Source of the DNA: CAYQJS01 sp964417895 | GTDB lineage: Bacteria; Chloroflexota; UBA6077; SHYK01 | DNA: 64,000 bases | Direction: 5' to 3' | Assembly (NCBI GenBank): GCA_964417895.1 | Contig: CAYQJS010000013.1 | Span: forward strand, 45,806-109,805 | Shown here: positions 35,030-44,062 of the stretch, piece by piece | Position numbering within the stretch: the first letter of the stretch is position 1 | Layout of the letters: every line of letters begins with the position of its first letter | The notes under the pieces: model-generated | What the model was told of the DNA's origin: nothing | The model's database searches: none | What the model saw: only the letters and a program-made list of their open reading frames with translations | Program-made: the position numbers and the translations under genes

Positions 35030-35287
35030 TTACCGTACGGTGTTCACCAGGCGCAGCTCGATAACGTCGCCGAGGTCGTCCTTACGAAAGGACATCGTAA
35101 CCCGACCGCCAGCGGTGGAGGCGATGCTGTCCATCGCTAACCAGTAATCGAACTCCCTCGTGGCGTTGACATTGAAGTAGCGCCCGCGCACATCTTTCAC
35201 TTCCCCGATCTTCTCCCCATCTTCCGTGTAGATCGGCCAGCCGACCTGAAGCTGCCCAGACAACGTGTCATCAGCGTCGATGCTCAA
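35030..35287 (-). CDS. DUF2171/PRC-barrel-like small protein
   Basis: An 85-residue protein with GWPIYTEDGEKIGEVKDVRG near residue 16 and YWLAMDSIASTAGGRVTMSF further on, the two-part pattern of DUF2171 proteins related to PRC barrels. It is cytosolic, with no signal. The start is TTG 35287, with AGGAGGT six bases upstream; no ATG or GTG fits. Function unknown; PRC-type barrels often bind other proteins or RNA. Confidence 0.75.
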   Translation of the reverse strand: MSIDADDTLSGQLQVGWPIYTEDGEKIGEVKDVRGRYFNVNATREFDYWLAMDSIASTAGGRVTMSFRKDDLGDVIELRLVNTVR

Positions 35288-35429
35288 TGGTGCACCTCCT
35301 ACGTCTCTCCTTGCCCGTTTGGGATCAAGCGCAGCGCACGTCTGGCTATATTCGAGCCCTGCGTTGGGCCACGTCGGCGTGGACGCGCTGGGCGCTACGG
35401 CAGCGGCAAGCCGCAGCACTCCAAAAGGG

Positions 35430-36479
35430 CTACTCAGGCGCTGCCCACAACACGCGGTCGGCGGGGAGATCGAGCCCCAGGTCTTGCCAGCTGTCGCCGC
35501 GGTCTCGGGTGACCAGGACCTGCCCGGGCCCGGCGGGGCCGTGGGCGTGGCCGCGCGAGACTTCGCCCAACCCGGCGAATGCCGCATCCCGATCCAAGGG
35601 GTGCGGGACGAGCGTCGACACCATCGCGGTCACCACGTCCGGCAGCCCCTCGCCGACCCGACGCCACGACTGTGCGCAGTCGTCGCTGCGGAAGATGGCT
35701 GAACGAGCGCGCTCAGGGCGATTCCAGGAGCCGGGCGACTTGTCGGCCGTCGCGATCAGCATGGTGGGGCTGCCGCCATCCTGCTCGGGCGGGAGGAAGA
35801 TGAAGTCGTGGAAGTAGTCGCGGGTGAAGCCGTTCTCCGCCCGTACCCACCCATCGGCCGGATCCTCACTGGTGAAGAAGCCACGCGCCGAGGACACATA
35901 GTAACGGTCGAAGCTGTGGGGGAGGCCCATGACAAGGTGGATGTCGATGTAGTCGATGCCGCCGCTCACGTCTTCCCATCTCTCACCCCGATCGAGGCTG
36001 CGCACGATGCCGCCGTGCTCGAGGGCGAGGTAGATGACGCGAGGATCATCCCGATGGACGAAGATGTTCCGCACGTGGCCGACGCCCGACACCGGCGACC
36101 ACCACTTCTTCTGGATCGCCTCGGGCATCTCGACCAGGGAGGTGATCTCCCCCCAACTATCGCCCCGATCTTCGCTGCGGTAGAGGCGGACGGGCTCCGT
36201 GCCGGCGTAAACGACCTCGTCGGTACTGGGGTCCACCATCAGGGCCCGAACGTCGCCGTTGAGCACCTTGTCCCAGCGGCGGCCGGCGTCGCGGGTGCGA
36301 TAGACACCGTCGTGGGTTACGCCCGCGTAAACGTACTCGGGGCTCGCCTGGCAGCCAGCCATCGAGTCGATGATGGCGCCGTCAAACGCGCGGCTCTCCT
36401 CCGCCCATCCGCCGTTCTCTGAGCGATAGACGAAAAGCCCTTCGTGGGTTCCCGCGTACAGGCGCACTCCCTCGGCCAT
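35430..36479 (-). CDS. BNR/sialidase-like repeat beta-propeller protein
   Basis: A 349-residue protein made of repeated propeller blades with Asp-box-like motifs: RTRDAGRRWDKV, RSEDRGDSWGEI, RSLDRGERWEDV, RSDDCAQSWRRV and VTRDRGDSWQDL. Such folds occur in sialidases, VPS10-like receptors and photosystem assembly factors. No sialidase catalytic residues are obvious and there is no signal peptide, so an enzyme role is not supported. The start ATG 36479 follows AGGAGGT. Cytosolic BNR proteins of this size are common in environmental bacteria and mostly uncharacterised. Confidence 0.78.
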   Translation of the reverse strand: MAEGVRLYAGTHEGLFVYRSENGGWAEESRAFDGAIIDSMAGCQASPEYVYAGVTHDGVYRTRDAGRRWDKVLNGDVRALMVDPSTDEVVYAGTEPVRLYRSEDRGDSWGEITSLVEMPEAIQKKWWSPVSGVGHVRNIFVHRDDPRVIYLALEHGGIVRSLDRGERWEDVSGGIDYIDIHLVMGLPHSFDRYYVSSARGFFTSEDPADGWVRAENGFTRDYFHDFIFLPPEQDGGSPTMLIATADKSPGSWNRPERARSAIFRSDDCAQSWRRVGEGLPDVVTAMVSTLVPHPLDRDAAFAGLGEVSRGHAHGPAGPGQVLVTRDRGDSWQDLGLDLPADRVLWAAPE

Positions 36480-36574
36480 TGTCGGACCTCCTATCCTGGC
36501 TGCCAACGTCATCCTGATCTGAAGCCGAAGGATCTTCCGGGAGATGCCTCGCCGGCGTTCCCCAGTGAAAAATA

Positions 36575-36680
36575 CCGCTCATCCTGAGCCTGTCGAAGGT
36601 GGTTCGACGCGCTCACCATGAACCGCTCACCCTGAGCTTGTCGAAGGGGCCTCATGGTTCGACAAGCTCACCATGAGCGG
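36575..36680. repeat. Repeat of CTGAGC-TGTCGAAGG type, double copy
   Basis: CATCCTGAGCCTGTCGAAGG and CACCCTGAGCTTGTCGAAGG plus an inverted TTCGACAAGCTCACCATGAG form a long stem between the BNR gene and the Rieske oxygenase gene. Its last 29 bp encode the C-terminal end of the Rieske protein. A shorter CATCCTGATCTGAAGCCGAA relative lies at about 36509-36550. A second copy of the main type is at 57094-57158. Confidence 0.75.
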
Positions 36681-37983
36681 TTTTCATTGGTTCGGGGCGG
36701 GCCGAAGGCCCATGACTCCTCAGCATGACAGGCTGTTCCTCCGCCCGGTAATCGGCGACGGTCTGCCACGGCGCATCGATGGGAATCATCCGGAGCTCCC
36801 CGGCGATGCGGTCGTAGGGGATCGACGGGTCCAGCTCAGCTACCTCGCCGGTCTCCGCGAAATGCCGAACCGCCGCCAGCATGCGCTCCCGCATGCGGAT
36901 CACGCCCACGTCCTGTACGCCAAGGTGCTCCCGCGTCCGGTCGTAGATCGGCCCCATGCTCTCGATGACCGCCATGTCCTGGTGCGGCTTGCCCCAGGCG
37001 ATACCCGAGTAGCTCCAATTGTCCTCGCGGGCTCGCATCGCCTGGCGGTCCTGCAAGTAGCTGTTCTGCAGCGTGCGCACCTTGTGGCGCTCGGGCGTGA
37101 CGTCCACCCCCACCACCTCGCCGCGTTGCGCCAGCGATGCCGTGCGGTCGACTGCGCGCTGGCCGGTTCGCACGTCGTAGAACCACGTCGTTGCGTCATC
37201 GGCCGGCACGAACATGTGCGGGACGTCCGGGAGCAGACAGTGGAAGGGGACCACGAAGCACGTGACCCGAACCGACTTGAACCTGTCGGGATCCTGAGCG
37301 GTCGGCTTCCGGATCGATGCGTAGCGGAAGCCATACGGCGTCTCCTCCGCTTCCCAGCGCGGATGCGTGAAGAGCGACCGCCCCGGCTCGATCTTGCGGA
37401 TATCCTCCTCGGGCCAGTGCAGCATCTCATAACCCGAATGGAGCAAATCCGCGTGTGAGGAGTCGATGGCGCCCTCGATCGCCTGCAGATAGTTGCAGGC
37501 GTAGTCGATCTTGCCCACGCAACGGCGCTCGGCGGGCACCAGGGTCCATGGGAAGTTGGGGAAGGGCGGCATGTTCGCCTTCGGTCCCAGGTACGCCCAC
37601 ACGATATCGCCCTGCTCGTGGACGGGATACGCCATGTGGGCGATGCGCCGGGTAAACGGCTCACATGGCGTGTCAAGAACGTTCCCGTCGACGGCCATCT
37701 TCCAGCCGTGGTACAGACAGCGAAGCCCGCCCTCCTCGTTCCTTCCGAAGAAGAGGGAGGCGCCCCGATGGGGGCAGTGTTCCTCCATCAGCCCGACGCG
37801 GCCGGCGCTGTCGCGGAACGCCACGAGGTCTTCGCCGAGGAGCCGGACCCGGATCGGGTCGCAGTCGGGCTCGGCAAGCTCCTCCGAAAGGCAGGCGGGG
37901 ACCCAGTGGCGGCGGATCATCTCTCCCATGGGAGTACCGCGCCCGACTCTCGTCAGTAGCTCGTTATCCTCGTGCGTGAGCAT
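36652..37983 (-). CDS. Rieske-type aromatic ring oxygenase, large subunit
   Basis: A 443-residue protein of the phthalate 4,5-dioxygenase type. The Rieske 2Fe-2S ligands are C70-H72 (CPHRG) and C89-H92 (CLYHGW). The mononuclear iron site is given by H177 and H182 in SSHADLLHSG. Such enzymes hydroxylate or demethylate aromatic substrates with electrons from a separate reductase, which is not in the window. The start ATG 37983 is chosen by homology and a GGGGGAGG upstream. The C-terminal tail (about 10 residues, ending TAHGELVEP) is translated from repeat sequence, so the original stop has been lost or moved. Confidence 0.9.
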   Translation of the reverse strand: MLTHEDNELLTRVGRGTPMGEMIRRHWVPACLSEELAEPDCDPIRVRLLGEDLVAFRDSAGRVGLMEEHCPHRGASLFFGRNEEGGLRCLYHGWKMAVDGNVLDTPCEPFTRRIAHMAYPVHEQGDIVWAYLGPKANMPPFPNFPWTLVPAERRCVGKIDYACNYLQAIEGAIDSSHADLLHSGYEMLHWPEEDIRKIEPGRSLFTHPRWEAEETPYGFRYASIRKPTAQDPDRFKSVRVTCFVVPFHCLLPDVPHMFVPADDATTWFYDVRTGQRAVDRTASLAQRGEVVGVDVTPERHKVRTLQNSYLQDRQAMRAREDNWSYSGIAWGKPHQDMAVIESMGPIYDRTREHLGVQDVGVIRMRERMLAAVRHFAETGEVAELDPSIPYDRIAGELRMIPIDAPWQTVADYRAEEQPVMLRSHGPSARPEPMKTAHGELVEP

Positions 37984-38129
37984 GGGCAATCGGCCTCCCC
38001 CGCTTCGCGGCGGCAAGTCGCCGTATTCCAAAGCTCCCCTGTGGTGCCTCGCAGCGCGCCTCAGTATACTCGGCCTGCCGGAGGCTCTCGGGCGAAGCTT
38101 GCTCGGCATATCGATCCCGAGGTGAGTCG

Positions 38130-39854
38130 ATGCTGCACTGCTGGCCGCGATCGGTCCTGGTCCCAATCATCGGGATCCTGCTCGTCGGGCTCGGCGCCTG
38201 CTCTCCCCAGGGCGGCCCCGGCTCACCCGGCGGAGACGAGGCTCCGCGCGAGGGTCAGGCGCGGCCCAAAATCCTTGTCTGGGCCGGCCTTCGAGAACCC
38301 GGCTCGTTTGACCCGGTGATTGGCCTGGGAGGCAGCGGCTCGCCGGCCAGTGAGGTAACCCCGGTCGTCCACAACTTTCTGGTGGTTGAGAACGACCGAT
38401 TCGACGCCGTCCCGCAGCTGGCGGTGGAGCGCTTGTCGGTTGAGAAAGGCACGTGGCGCGTCAATCCGGATGGCTCGATGGTGACGTCCTGGCGGATTCG
38501 GCCCAACGTGCGGTGGCACGACGGTAGCCCGTTCACGAGCGCCGACCTCATATTTGCCTTTACGGCCTCGATCGACCCTGATCTGCCAAAGTCGCAGTTC
38601 GGCGGACTGCGTTTCATGGCGTCCGCCGAGGCGCCGGACCCGCTCACTTTTGTCGTCCACTGGTCCGGAACCTATCCGAAAGCAGATCGCGAAGTTGGGC
38701 TCGCGCCGATGCCGGCGCATCTGCTGGAAGAGCACTACAGGAACAGCAAGGCGGATTTCCTGAATGACCCCTACTTCACAACGTCGTTCATCGGGCTGGG
38801 CGCCTACCGGCTGATTCGGTGGGAACCGGGCTCGCATATGGAATTCTCCCGGTTCGACGACTACTACATGGGTCGGCCACCGCTGGATGGGGTGATTGTG
38901 CGCTTCATCGGCGACCCATCCACGATGCTGTCCAATATTCTGGCCGGCGCTATCGACATCGCCACGCCTGTCCTCAGCGCCAACCTCGATGCTGTCCTCG
39001 ACGTCAGGAACCGATGGGCCGGAACGGAGAATCGGGTCGATATCGGCCCGACTGACGGGCTCCGCCATCTCCAGCTCCAGTTCCGCCCCGGCCTCGCGCG
39101 CCCGCCCGCGGGGCTGACGAACCCTGCCGTCCGCCAGGCTCTCTACCACGGTATCGATCGCCAGGCTATCGTCGAGGTGATGACGCGCGGCACCGCGCCA
39201 ACAGCTGATAGCTACATGCCCCCCGTCGAGCCCATGCGACCCCTAGTGGAGTCAGCCATTCCACAGTTTCCTTACGATCCCACGCGCGCGGCCCAGCTCC
39301 TGGCCCAGGCGGGGTGGACCCGAGCGTCCGATGGGTCGCTGGTCCATCAGGCGACGGGCGAACGCTTTGACATCGACGTCTGGGGCAGGACAGGCTCGGC
39401 CAGCGAGCAGGAGCTGAGTATCATCGCCGACAACTGGAAGGCCATTGGAGCGCAGCCAAAGACCTACATGGTGCCGGCGGTCCGTGTCACCGACCGTGAG
39501 CTTCTGGCGACCTATCCGGGGGTTCTCCTCCACAATCCTCCCTGGTTCAGCCTCTACGAGAGCCGCCTCCACACCAGGGACATCGCGAATGAGGGCAACC
39601 GCTGGAGCGGAAGAAACGCCGCCGGCTACAGCAGCGCGAGGGTCGATGGGCTCCTGGACGACCTCCTGGTGGCGATCGAGCCGCAACGGCAGGTTGCGGT
39701 GCACCGGCAACTTCTGCAGGAGGTGATGTCGGACGTCGCCTTCATGCCTCTGTACTGGGTGATACGGCCGGTTTTGGTCCTGGGCGCCGTCCGTGGAGAA
39801 GTGACCGCATTTGCGACCGGGTGGAACATCTTCGAGTGGGACAAGGCGGTGTGA
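38130..39854 (+). CDS. Family 5 ABC solute-binding lipoprotein
   Basis: A 574-residue SBP_bac_5 receptor. The lipoprotein signal ends in LLVGLGACSPQ. Landmarks are NPDGSMVTSWRIRPNVRW, FTSADLIFAFTASID, FIGLGAYRLIRWEPG and PSTMLSNILAGAIDI, with the tail WNIFEWDKAV. The start ATG 38130 follows GAGGTGAG, and a TATACT hexamer at about 38066 may be its -10 box. It is divergent from the Rieske oxygenase gene and may serve uptake of that enzyme's substrate, but no transport partners are nearby. Confidence 0.9.
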   Translation: MLHCWPRSVLVPIIGILLVGLGACSPQGGPGSPGGDEAPREGQARPKILVWAGLREPGSFDPVIGLGGSGSPASEVTPVVHNFLVVENDRFDAVPQLAVERLSVEKGTWRVNPDGSMVTSWRIRPNVRWHDGSPFTSADLIFAFTASIDPDLPKSQFGGLRFMASAEAPDPLTFVVHWSGTYPKADREVGLAPMPAHLLEEHYRNSKADFLNDPYFTTSFIGLGAYRLIRWEPGSHMEFSRFDDYYMGRPPLDGVIVRFIGDPSTMLSNILAGAIDIATPVLSANLDAVLDVRNRWAGTENRVDIGPTDGLRHLQLQFRPGLARPPAGLTNPAVRQALYHGIDRQAIVEVMTRGTAPTADSYMPPVEPMRPLVESAIPQFPYDPTRAAQLLAQAGWTRASDGSLVHQATGERFDIDVWGRTGSASEQELSIIADNWKAIGAQPKTYMVPAVRVTDRELLATYPGVLLHNPPWFSLYESRLHTRDIANEGNRWSGRNAAGYSSARVDGLLDDLLVAIEPQRQVAVHRQLLQEVMSDVAFMPLYWVIRPVLVLGAVRGEVTAFATGWNIFEWDKAV

Positions 39855-40062
39855 GGCAATAGGCAATAGCCAATAGGCAATAGGCAATAGGCACGAGTGA
39901 GGCAATAGGCACGAGGCAATAGGCAACCCGGTGAGCAAGTGGACATTAGCCAATCGGCGGGTGGTTAGCCCGTTGTCTCCTGCCGATTGCCGATTGCCGT
40001 TGGCCGATTGCCATTTCCCGATTGCCGTTTTCCCTCTTGCCTCTTGCCTCTTGCCTATTGCA
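39853..40062. repeat. Inverted heptamer arrays (CAATAGG and reverse)
   Basis: The left array has CAATAGGCAATAGCCAATAG continuing to about 39926. The right array, in opposite sense, runs from 39979 as TGCCGATTGCCGATTGCCG to CTCTTGCCTCTTGCCTATTG. Both have a 7-nt period. The pair separates two convergent genes. The right edge supplies the modC stop codon (TAG at 40055-40057 read on the minus strand). Confidence 0.8.
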
Positions 40063-40696
40063 TCGTGATCACTCGCCCGTCCTGTAGGGTCAGGACCTGC
40101 TGGGCGAGGGCCAGGTCCTCGGGGTCGTGGGTGACGATCAGCGCGTGAAAGCCGAGCTTCCTCTGGAGACCCGCAAGCTCGGCGCGGAGCGCCGCGCGCA
40201 GCGGGGCGTCCAGTGCGGCGAAGGGCTCGTCCAGCAGGAGGATGCGAGGCTCGACGATCAGGGCGCGGGCCAGGGCAACGCGCTGCTGCTGCCCGCTGGA
40301 CAGCTCTCGTGGACGGCGCTGCTCGAGCCCCTGCAGCCCGACTAGCTGGAGCATTGCCGCCAGCCGTTCTCGATCTCCCGCTGAGCGTCGCCCGCGCAGG
40401 CCGAAGGCGACGTTCCCCACCACGTCGAGGTGGGGGAAGAGCGCGTAGTCCTGGGGCACGTAGCCCACGCGCCGCTGCTGGGGCGGCACGTCGATGCCCC
40501 GCGCGCTGTCGAAAAGCGCGTGCCCATCAAGAGCGATACGGCCTGTATCGGGGCGCATCGCACCTGCCACAGCCCGAAGGGTCTGGGTCTTCCCGGAGCC
40601 CGACGGCCCGATGAGCGCGACGACATCGACATCGGCAACGAACGCGACATCCAGCCTGAACCCATTGAAACGCCGTGTGATCTGCACCTCAACCAT
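40055..40696 (-). CDS. modC: Molybdate-type ABC transporter ATPase, shortened
   Basis: A 213-residue ATPase with Walker A GPSGSGKTQT, signature ELSSGQQQRVALARAL, Walker B ILLLDEPFAALD and THDPEDLALA. It sits last in modA-modB-modC and overlaps modB by 8 bp. Classical ModC has about 350 residues with a C-terminal molybdate-binding (TOBE/Mop) domain. Here the protein ends soon after the ATPase core, and its stop codon lies in the heptamer array at 39853-40062, suggesting that the regulatory domain was lost when the repeat arrived. Short ModC forms also exist naturally, so loss is an inference. Confidence 0.85.
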   Translation of the reverse strand: MVEVQITRRFNGFRLDVAFVADVDVVALIGPSGSGKTQTLRAVAGAMRPDTGRIALDGHALFDSARGIDVPPQQRRVGYVPQDYALFPHLDVVGNVAFGLRGRRSAGDRERLAAMLQLVGLQGLEQRRPRELSSGQQQRVALARALIVEPRILLLDEPFAALDAPLRAALRAELAGLQRKLGFHALIVTHDPEDLALAQQVLTLQDGRVITMQ

Positions 40697-41516
40697 AGGC
40701 GCCGCCGAACCGGCCTACCCCCAGCCGAAGCGCGATGAGCACACCGAAGGACACGATGACCAGGATGGCCGAGAGGGCGAGTGCGGCGTCCAGGTCGCTC
40801 TCGAGCGCCGCGTAGATCGCGAGCGGCATCGTTTGGGTCCGCCCCTGGAAGCTGCCGGCAAACATGATGGTGGCGCCGAACTCCGCTAGCGCCCGCGCCC
40901 AACACATCACGGCGCCGCCCAGAAGCGACGGGAAGGCGACCGGAATCGTGACACGCCAGAACGTGGCCCAGTCGGAAACGCCCAGTGTGCGCGACACGGT
41001 CTCCAGCTCCGGGTCGACGTCGGCGAACGCCGAGCGGGCGGCGCGCACGTAGAAGGGCGCGGCCACGAACAACTGGGCGAGTACAACAGCAGCCGTTGTG
41101 AAGACGACGTTGAGCCCCACCGACGCCAGCGGCTCGCCCAGTATGCCCCTCCGACCGAAAGCCAGCAGCAGACCGATGCCGGCCACAGCCGGCGGCAACA
41201 CCATTGGCAGCTCCACCAGCGTCTCGACGAGGGAACGTCCGACGAAGCGGCGGCGGGCGAGGAGATAGGCGAGCGGCGTGCCCAGCACCAGGGCGAGCGC
41301 CAGGCTCACGAGCGTCGTGAAGGCGCTGAGGCGCAACGCCTCGACGACGACGGGACGACTCAAGGCCGCCATGAGCGCCCCAGAAGTGACTGCCCGGCCG
41401 AGAATCGCGAATGCGGGCAGGGCCACGAACGCGAGGAATGCCCCGGCCGCCAGGACGACCCACGCGCGCCCGGACGTCCCCGCTAAGTGGCTGGCGGCGT
41501 CGCGCGCCAACCTCAT
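40689..41516 (-). CDS. modB: Molybdate-type ABC transporter permease
   Basis: A 275-residue inner-membrane permease with about six helices. The family segments LPAFAILGRAV, LVELPMVLPPAVAGIGLL and the EAA-type loop SRTLGVSDWATFWRVTIPVA (interface with the ATPase) are clear, as is EFGATIMFAGSFQGRTQTM, typical of ModB. The ATG at 41516 overlaps the modA stop by ATGA and the stop overlaps modC, so the three genes are translationally coupled. It should carry molybdate (or tungstate) across the membrane, possibly for molybdoenzymes elsewhere. Confidence 0.92.
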   Translation of the reverse strand: MRLARDAASHLAGTSGRAWVVLAAGAFLAFVALPAFAILGRAVTSGALMAALSRPVVVEALRLSAFTTLVSLALALVLGTPLAYLLARRRFVGRSLVETLVELPMVLPPAVAGIGLLLAFGRRGILGEPLASVGLNVVFTTAAVVLAQLFVAAPFYVRAARSAFADVDPELETVSRTLGVSDWATFWRVTIPVAFPSLLGGAVMCWARALAEFGATIMFAGSFQGRTQTMPLAIYAALESDLDAALALSAILVIVSFGVLIALRLGVGRFGGAYG

Positions 41517-42388
41517 GGGCGTTTCACCAGAGATGGAGCGCCCGGAGGCGCTCCGGCCTGCGCCGCTACGCGGACGAAGCCCCACCTCTCCAGGATTTCC
41601 TGCCCGGCCGGCGACAGCACGAAGGCCGTGAAGGCGGCCCCTCCTGACCGGTTCGGCGAGGCCCCCACCAGCGCCATTGGATAGCGCGCGACCACGTTGA
41701 AACGACCGGGGACATCCAGCAATGTGAGGCCGGCCACGATACTCGGCGTGACGTCCGAACGGTAGACGACGGCCGCGTCCGCCTCGCCGAGCTGTACCTT
41801 GGCGAATACCTGGCGTACGTTGGGCTCACGCGAAACCACGTTCGCGTTCACTCGCCCTCTGAAGTCCGCGCCGTACCCGGGATCGCGGCTCATGAGCTCC
41901 AGCATCTCCTGGGTGTACACGCCAATTGGCACATCGGCCTGGGCCGTTACGACCTTGAGCCCGGGCCTCGCCAGATCCGCTAGGTCGCGCAGGTTCCCCG
42001 GATTGGCCGCGGGAGCGACGACCACCAGCCGATTCGTCGCGACGATCACCTCCTGGCCCTCAAGCCTGCCCGCGGCGCGCGCGCGATCCATCTGGAGCTG
42101 GTCGGCTGAGGCATACACATCAGCCTGCGCGCCCTGTTCCAGCTGCGTTGCCAGCTGCGTCGAGGCGGCGAAATTGAAGGCCACGGAAGCGCCGGGATGC
42201 GCCAGCTCGAAATGAACGCCGATCTCTCGGAAAGCATCTGCGAGCGACGAGGCGGCGAAGACGGTTACTTCCCCCGCCACCGGCCGATCCGCGACGGTGC
42301 CGCTAACCCGCAGTTCGTCACCTGGAGTCCGAGAGCACGCCAGGAGGAGCGTGCAGAGCCAGGAAGCGATGCGAGCAGACGCGGTCAG
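41513..42388 (-). CDS. modA: Molybdate-binding lipoprotein
   Basis: About 291 residues. The receptor domain begins VTVFAASSLADAFREIG and contains FNFAASTQLATQLEQGAQAD, PIGVYTQEML and DAAVVYRSDV, all typical of ModA. The nearest usual start, GTG 42280, would begin right at the mature domain without an export signal. The same frame runs open upstream to 42388 and encodes SWLCTLLLACS, a near-perfect lipoprotein signal. The only start-like codon before it is CTG 42386-42388, giving LTASARIASWLCTLLLAC. I therefore extend the gene to that CTG; the choice is an inference from the signal. First gene of modABC. Confidence 0.82.
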   Translation of the reverse strand: MTASARIASWLCTLLLACSRTPGDELRVSGTVADRPVAGEVTVFAASSLADAFREIGVHFELAHPGASVAFNFAASTQLATQLEQGAQADVYASADQLQMDRARAAGRLEGQEVIVATNRLVVVAPAANPGNLRDLADLARPGLKVVTAQADVPIGVYTQEMLELMSRDPGYGADFRGRVNANVVSREPNVRQVFAKVQLGEADAAVVYRSDVTPSIVAGLTLLDVPGRFNVVARYPMALVGASPNRSGGAAFTAFVLSPAGQEILERWGFVRVAAQAGAPPGAPSLVKRP

Positions 42389-42467
42389 CGGCCCCGTGCG
42401 AGCACGATGCCGTCACCACGCGGCGGCGGGCCCAGCACATGATCGCTCACGTCCTTGGTCACGCCGT

Positions 42468-43667
42468 CTACACCACCAGCCTCGGGCACAGGCGCTGAGC
42501 ATTCGCACCCAGGATCTTGGCCTTGGCGCTCTCTGCCAGATTCGGCCGCTCGGCGATGTGCTGTACGCCGTCGGGCCACGGGCTGCCGGTGTGTGGATAG
42601 TCCGTGGCGAACAGCCAGATGTCCTCGCCCAGCTCCTGAACACAGTGCTCGACGTAGCGCTCGCCGGGGTCCACGGCATGGAACAGCTGCCCCCCCGCAA
42701 GGATCTCCGACGGCTTCCGCAGCAGGAAAGGCACCTGGTCGGACTTCGAGGCGTAGCCATCGTCGAGCTGCTCGATGACCCACGGCATCCAACCGGCGCC
42801 GGTCTCGAAGACGCCGACGCGGAGCTTCGGGAACAGGTCGAACACGCCCCCGCCGATCATGGCGCCGATGGCCGTCATCCCCGCCCAGGGCTGATAGAAC
42901 GCTCGGATGAGGAAGCTGGAGTTGTCCAGCTCGAAGGCGCCGGCTGTGTACGGAGGCCGGAGCACGCCGCCGTGGACGAGGATCGGGAGGTCGAGGTCCT
43001 GCGCGCGTTGGTACAGCGGATGCAAGTCCGGGTTATCCAGGAGTCGCCCGTTCGGGCAGGCTGGCGAGAACAGCATCCCGACGACGTTGTCGTCCTGCTC
43101 GGCCCAGTACGTTAGCTCGTCGACGCTGGTGCGCACGTCACGCATGGTGGCGATCGCGACCCATCGGAGGCGGCCCTCCGCCTCGGAGCAGTAGTTGCTC
43201 ATGTAGCGGTGGTGCGCGCGATGCAGGGCGCTCTCGAAGCCCACGTCACGCAAGGTGCAGTAACTGGCGGCGTGGCTCGGGAACATGACGCTGATGTCGA
43301 TCGCCGCCCGGTCCATGTCCTCCAGGCGAATCGACGGGTCCCAGTGAACGTCGCGTCGGACTGGCTCCCGGTCGGAGGAGATCCTGGATTCTTCCTTGCT
43401 GCGACCCACGCGTCGCTCCTGGGGAAGCCCAAAAGTGTCGTACACACCGAGGGGCCGCGACTCGTCGGACGGCTCGATAATGGCCTGAGGATCCATAAAC
43501 AGCGCAGTGGTTCTTCCGGCTTCGCGCCGCTTCGTGACGGCCAGCGAAAGCCGCTCGAACGACTCACGGTACTCGGGATCGATGTATCCCCCGTAGGTCC
43601 GATCCACGTCAGTGTACTCGCGGAAATGCGAGTCCATATCCACGACCGTGTGCCCCTTGTAGCTCAT
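42468..43667 (-). CDS. Amidohydrolase family 2 (ACMSD-like) protein
   Basis: A 399-residue TIM-barrel metal-dependent hydrolase or decarboxylase. It opens with VVDMDSHFRE, the family variant of the usual DxH metal motif. Further landmarks are DLPILVHGGVLRP, RVGVFETGAGWMPW and WLFATDYPHTGSPWPDG, which holds the catalytic Asp. Family members decarboxylate or hydrolyse aromatic and related acids. It resembles the gene at 59280 in the GVFETGAGWMPW and SDYPH-type segments. GGAGGTGA lies just upstream of ATG 43667. The substrate is unknown. Confidence 0.82.
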   Translation of the reverse strand: MSYKGHTVVDMDSHFREYTDVDRTYGGYIDPEYRESFERLSLAVTKRREAGRTTALFMDPQAIIEPSDESRPLGVYDTFGLPQERRVGRSKEESRISSDREPVRRDVHWDPSIRLEDMDRAAIDISVMFPSHAASYCTLRDVGFESALHRAHHRYMSNYCSEAEGRLRWVAIATMRDVRTSVDELTYWAEQDDNVVGMLFSPACPNGRLLDNPDLHPLYQRAQDLDLPILVHGGVLRPPYTAGAFELDNSSFLIRAFYQPWAGMTAIGAMIGGGVFDLFPKLRVGVFETGAGWMPWVIEQLDDGYASKSDQVPFLLRKPSEILAGGQLFHAVDPGERYVEHCVQELGEDIWLFATDYPHTGSPWPDGVQHIAERPNLAESAKAKILGANAQRLCPRLVV

Positions 43668-44062
43668 CGCTCACCTCCGCTGGCTGCCATTGTACGCTCC
43701 CGATCCCTGCGTTCCACCGCTCGATCCGGCAGCGCGGCCCGCTGACTTCGATTGCTACCCCGTTCCCCGAGCCGATCCCTTGGATGGCGGGGCTTCCCTC
43801 GTGAACCCCGCGACCCGTCTGTCTTTTCGCCGAGTGGCTAATGAACACGTCGTGGGCCATCTGACCCGCCCAATCTGGAAGTTGCTGGCATCGGATCCGG
43901 AGATTCGGGTGCTCAGCGTAGGTTAATACCTCCCTGGCATAGAGCGCCAAAGATTTAGCTGCCGCTTTGGGGGCGGACCTCCATTCTGTTGAGCGGTACG
44001 CGGTAAGCTATGCCACGCCGCCGTGCAGGCGCTGCCTCATCGAGCTGAAAGGAGACAAGGCC
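43668..44062. other. Intergenic region between divergent amidohydrolase genes
   Basis: 395 bp without a convincing gene. Open frames on both strands (about 113 codons minus, 78 codons plus) lack family-like sequence and ribosome-binding sites. AAAGGAG near 44050 serves the next gene. No RNA gene, repeat or clear promoter was recognised. Confidence 0.55.

Noticed and set aside
35430..36479. Sialidase activity for the BNR protein
   Set aside because: Asp-box blades are present, but no export signal and no sialidase catalytic set (Arg triad, Tyr, Glu) can be identified.
43668..44062. Small genes on either strand in this gap
   Set aside because: Open frames of 78 and 113 codons have no ribosome-binding site, no family-like sequence and unusual composition.
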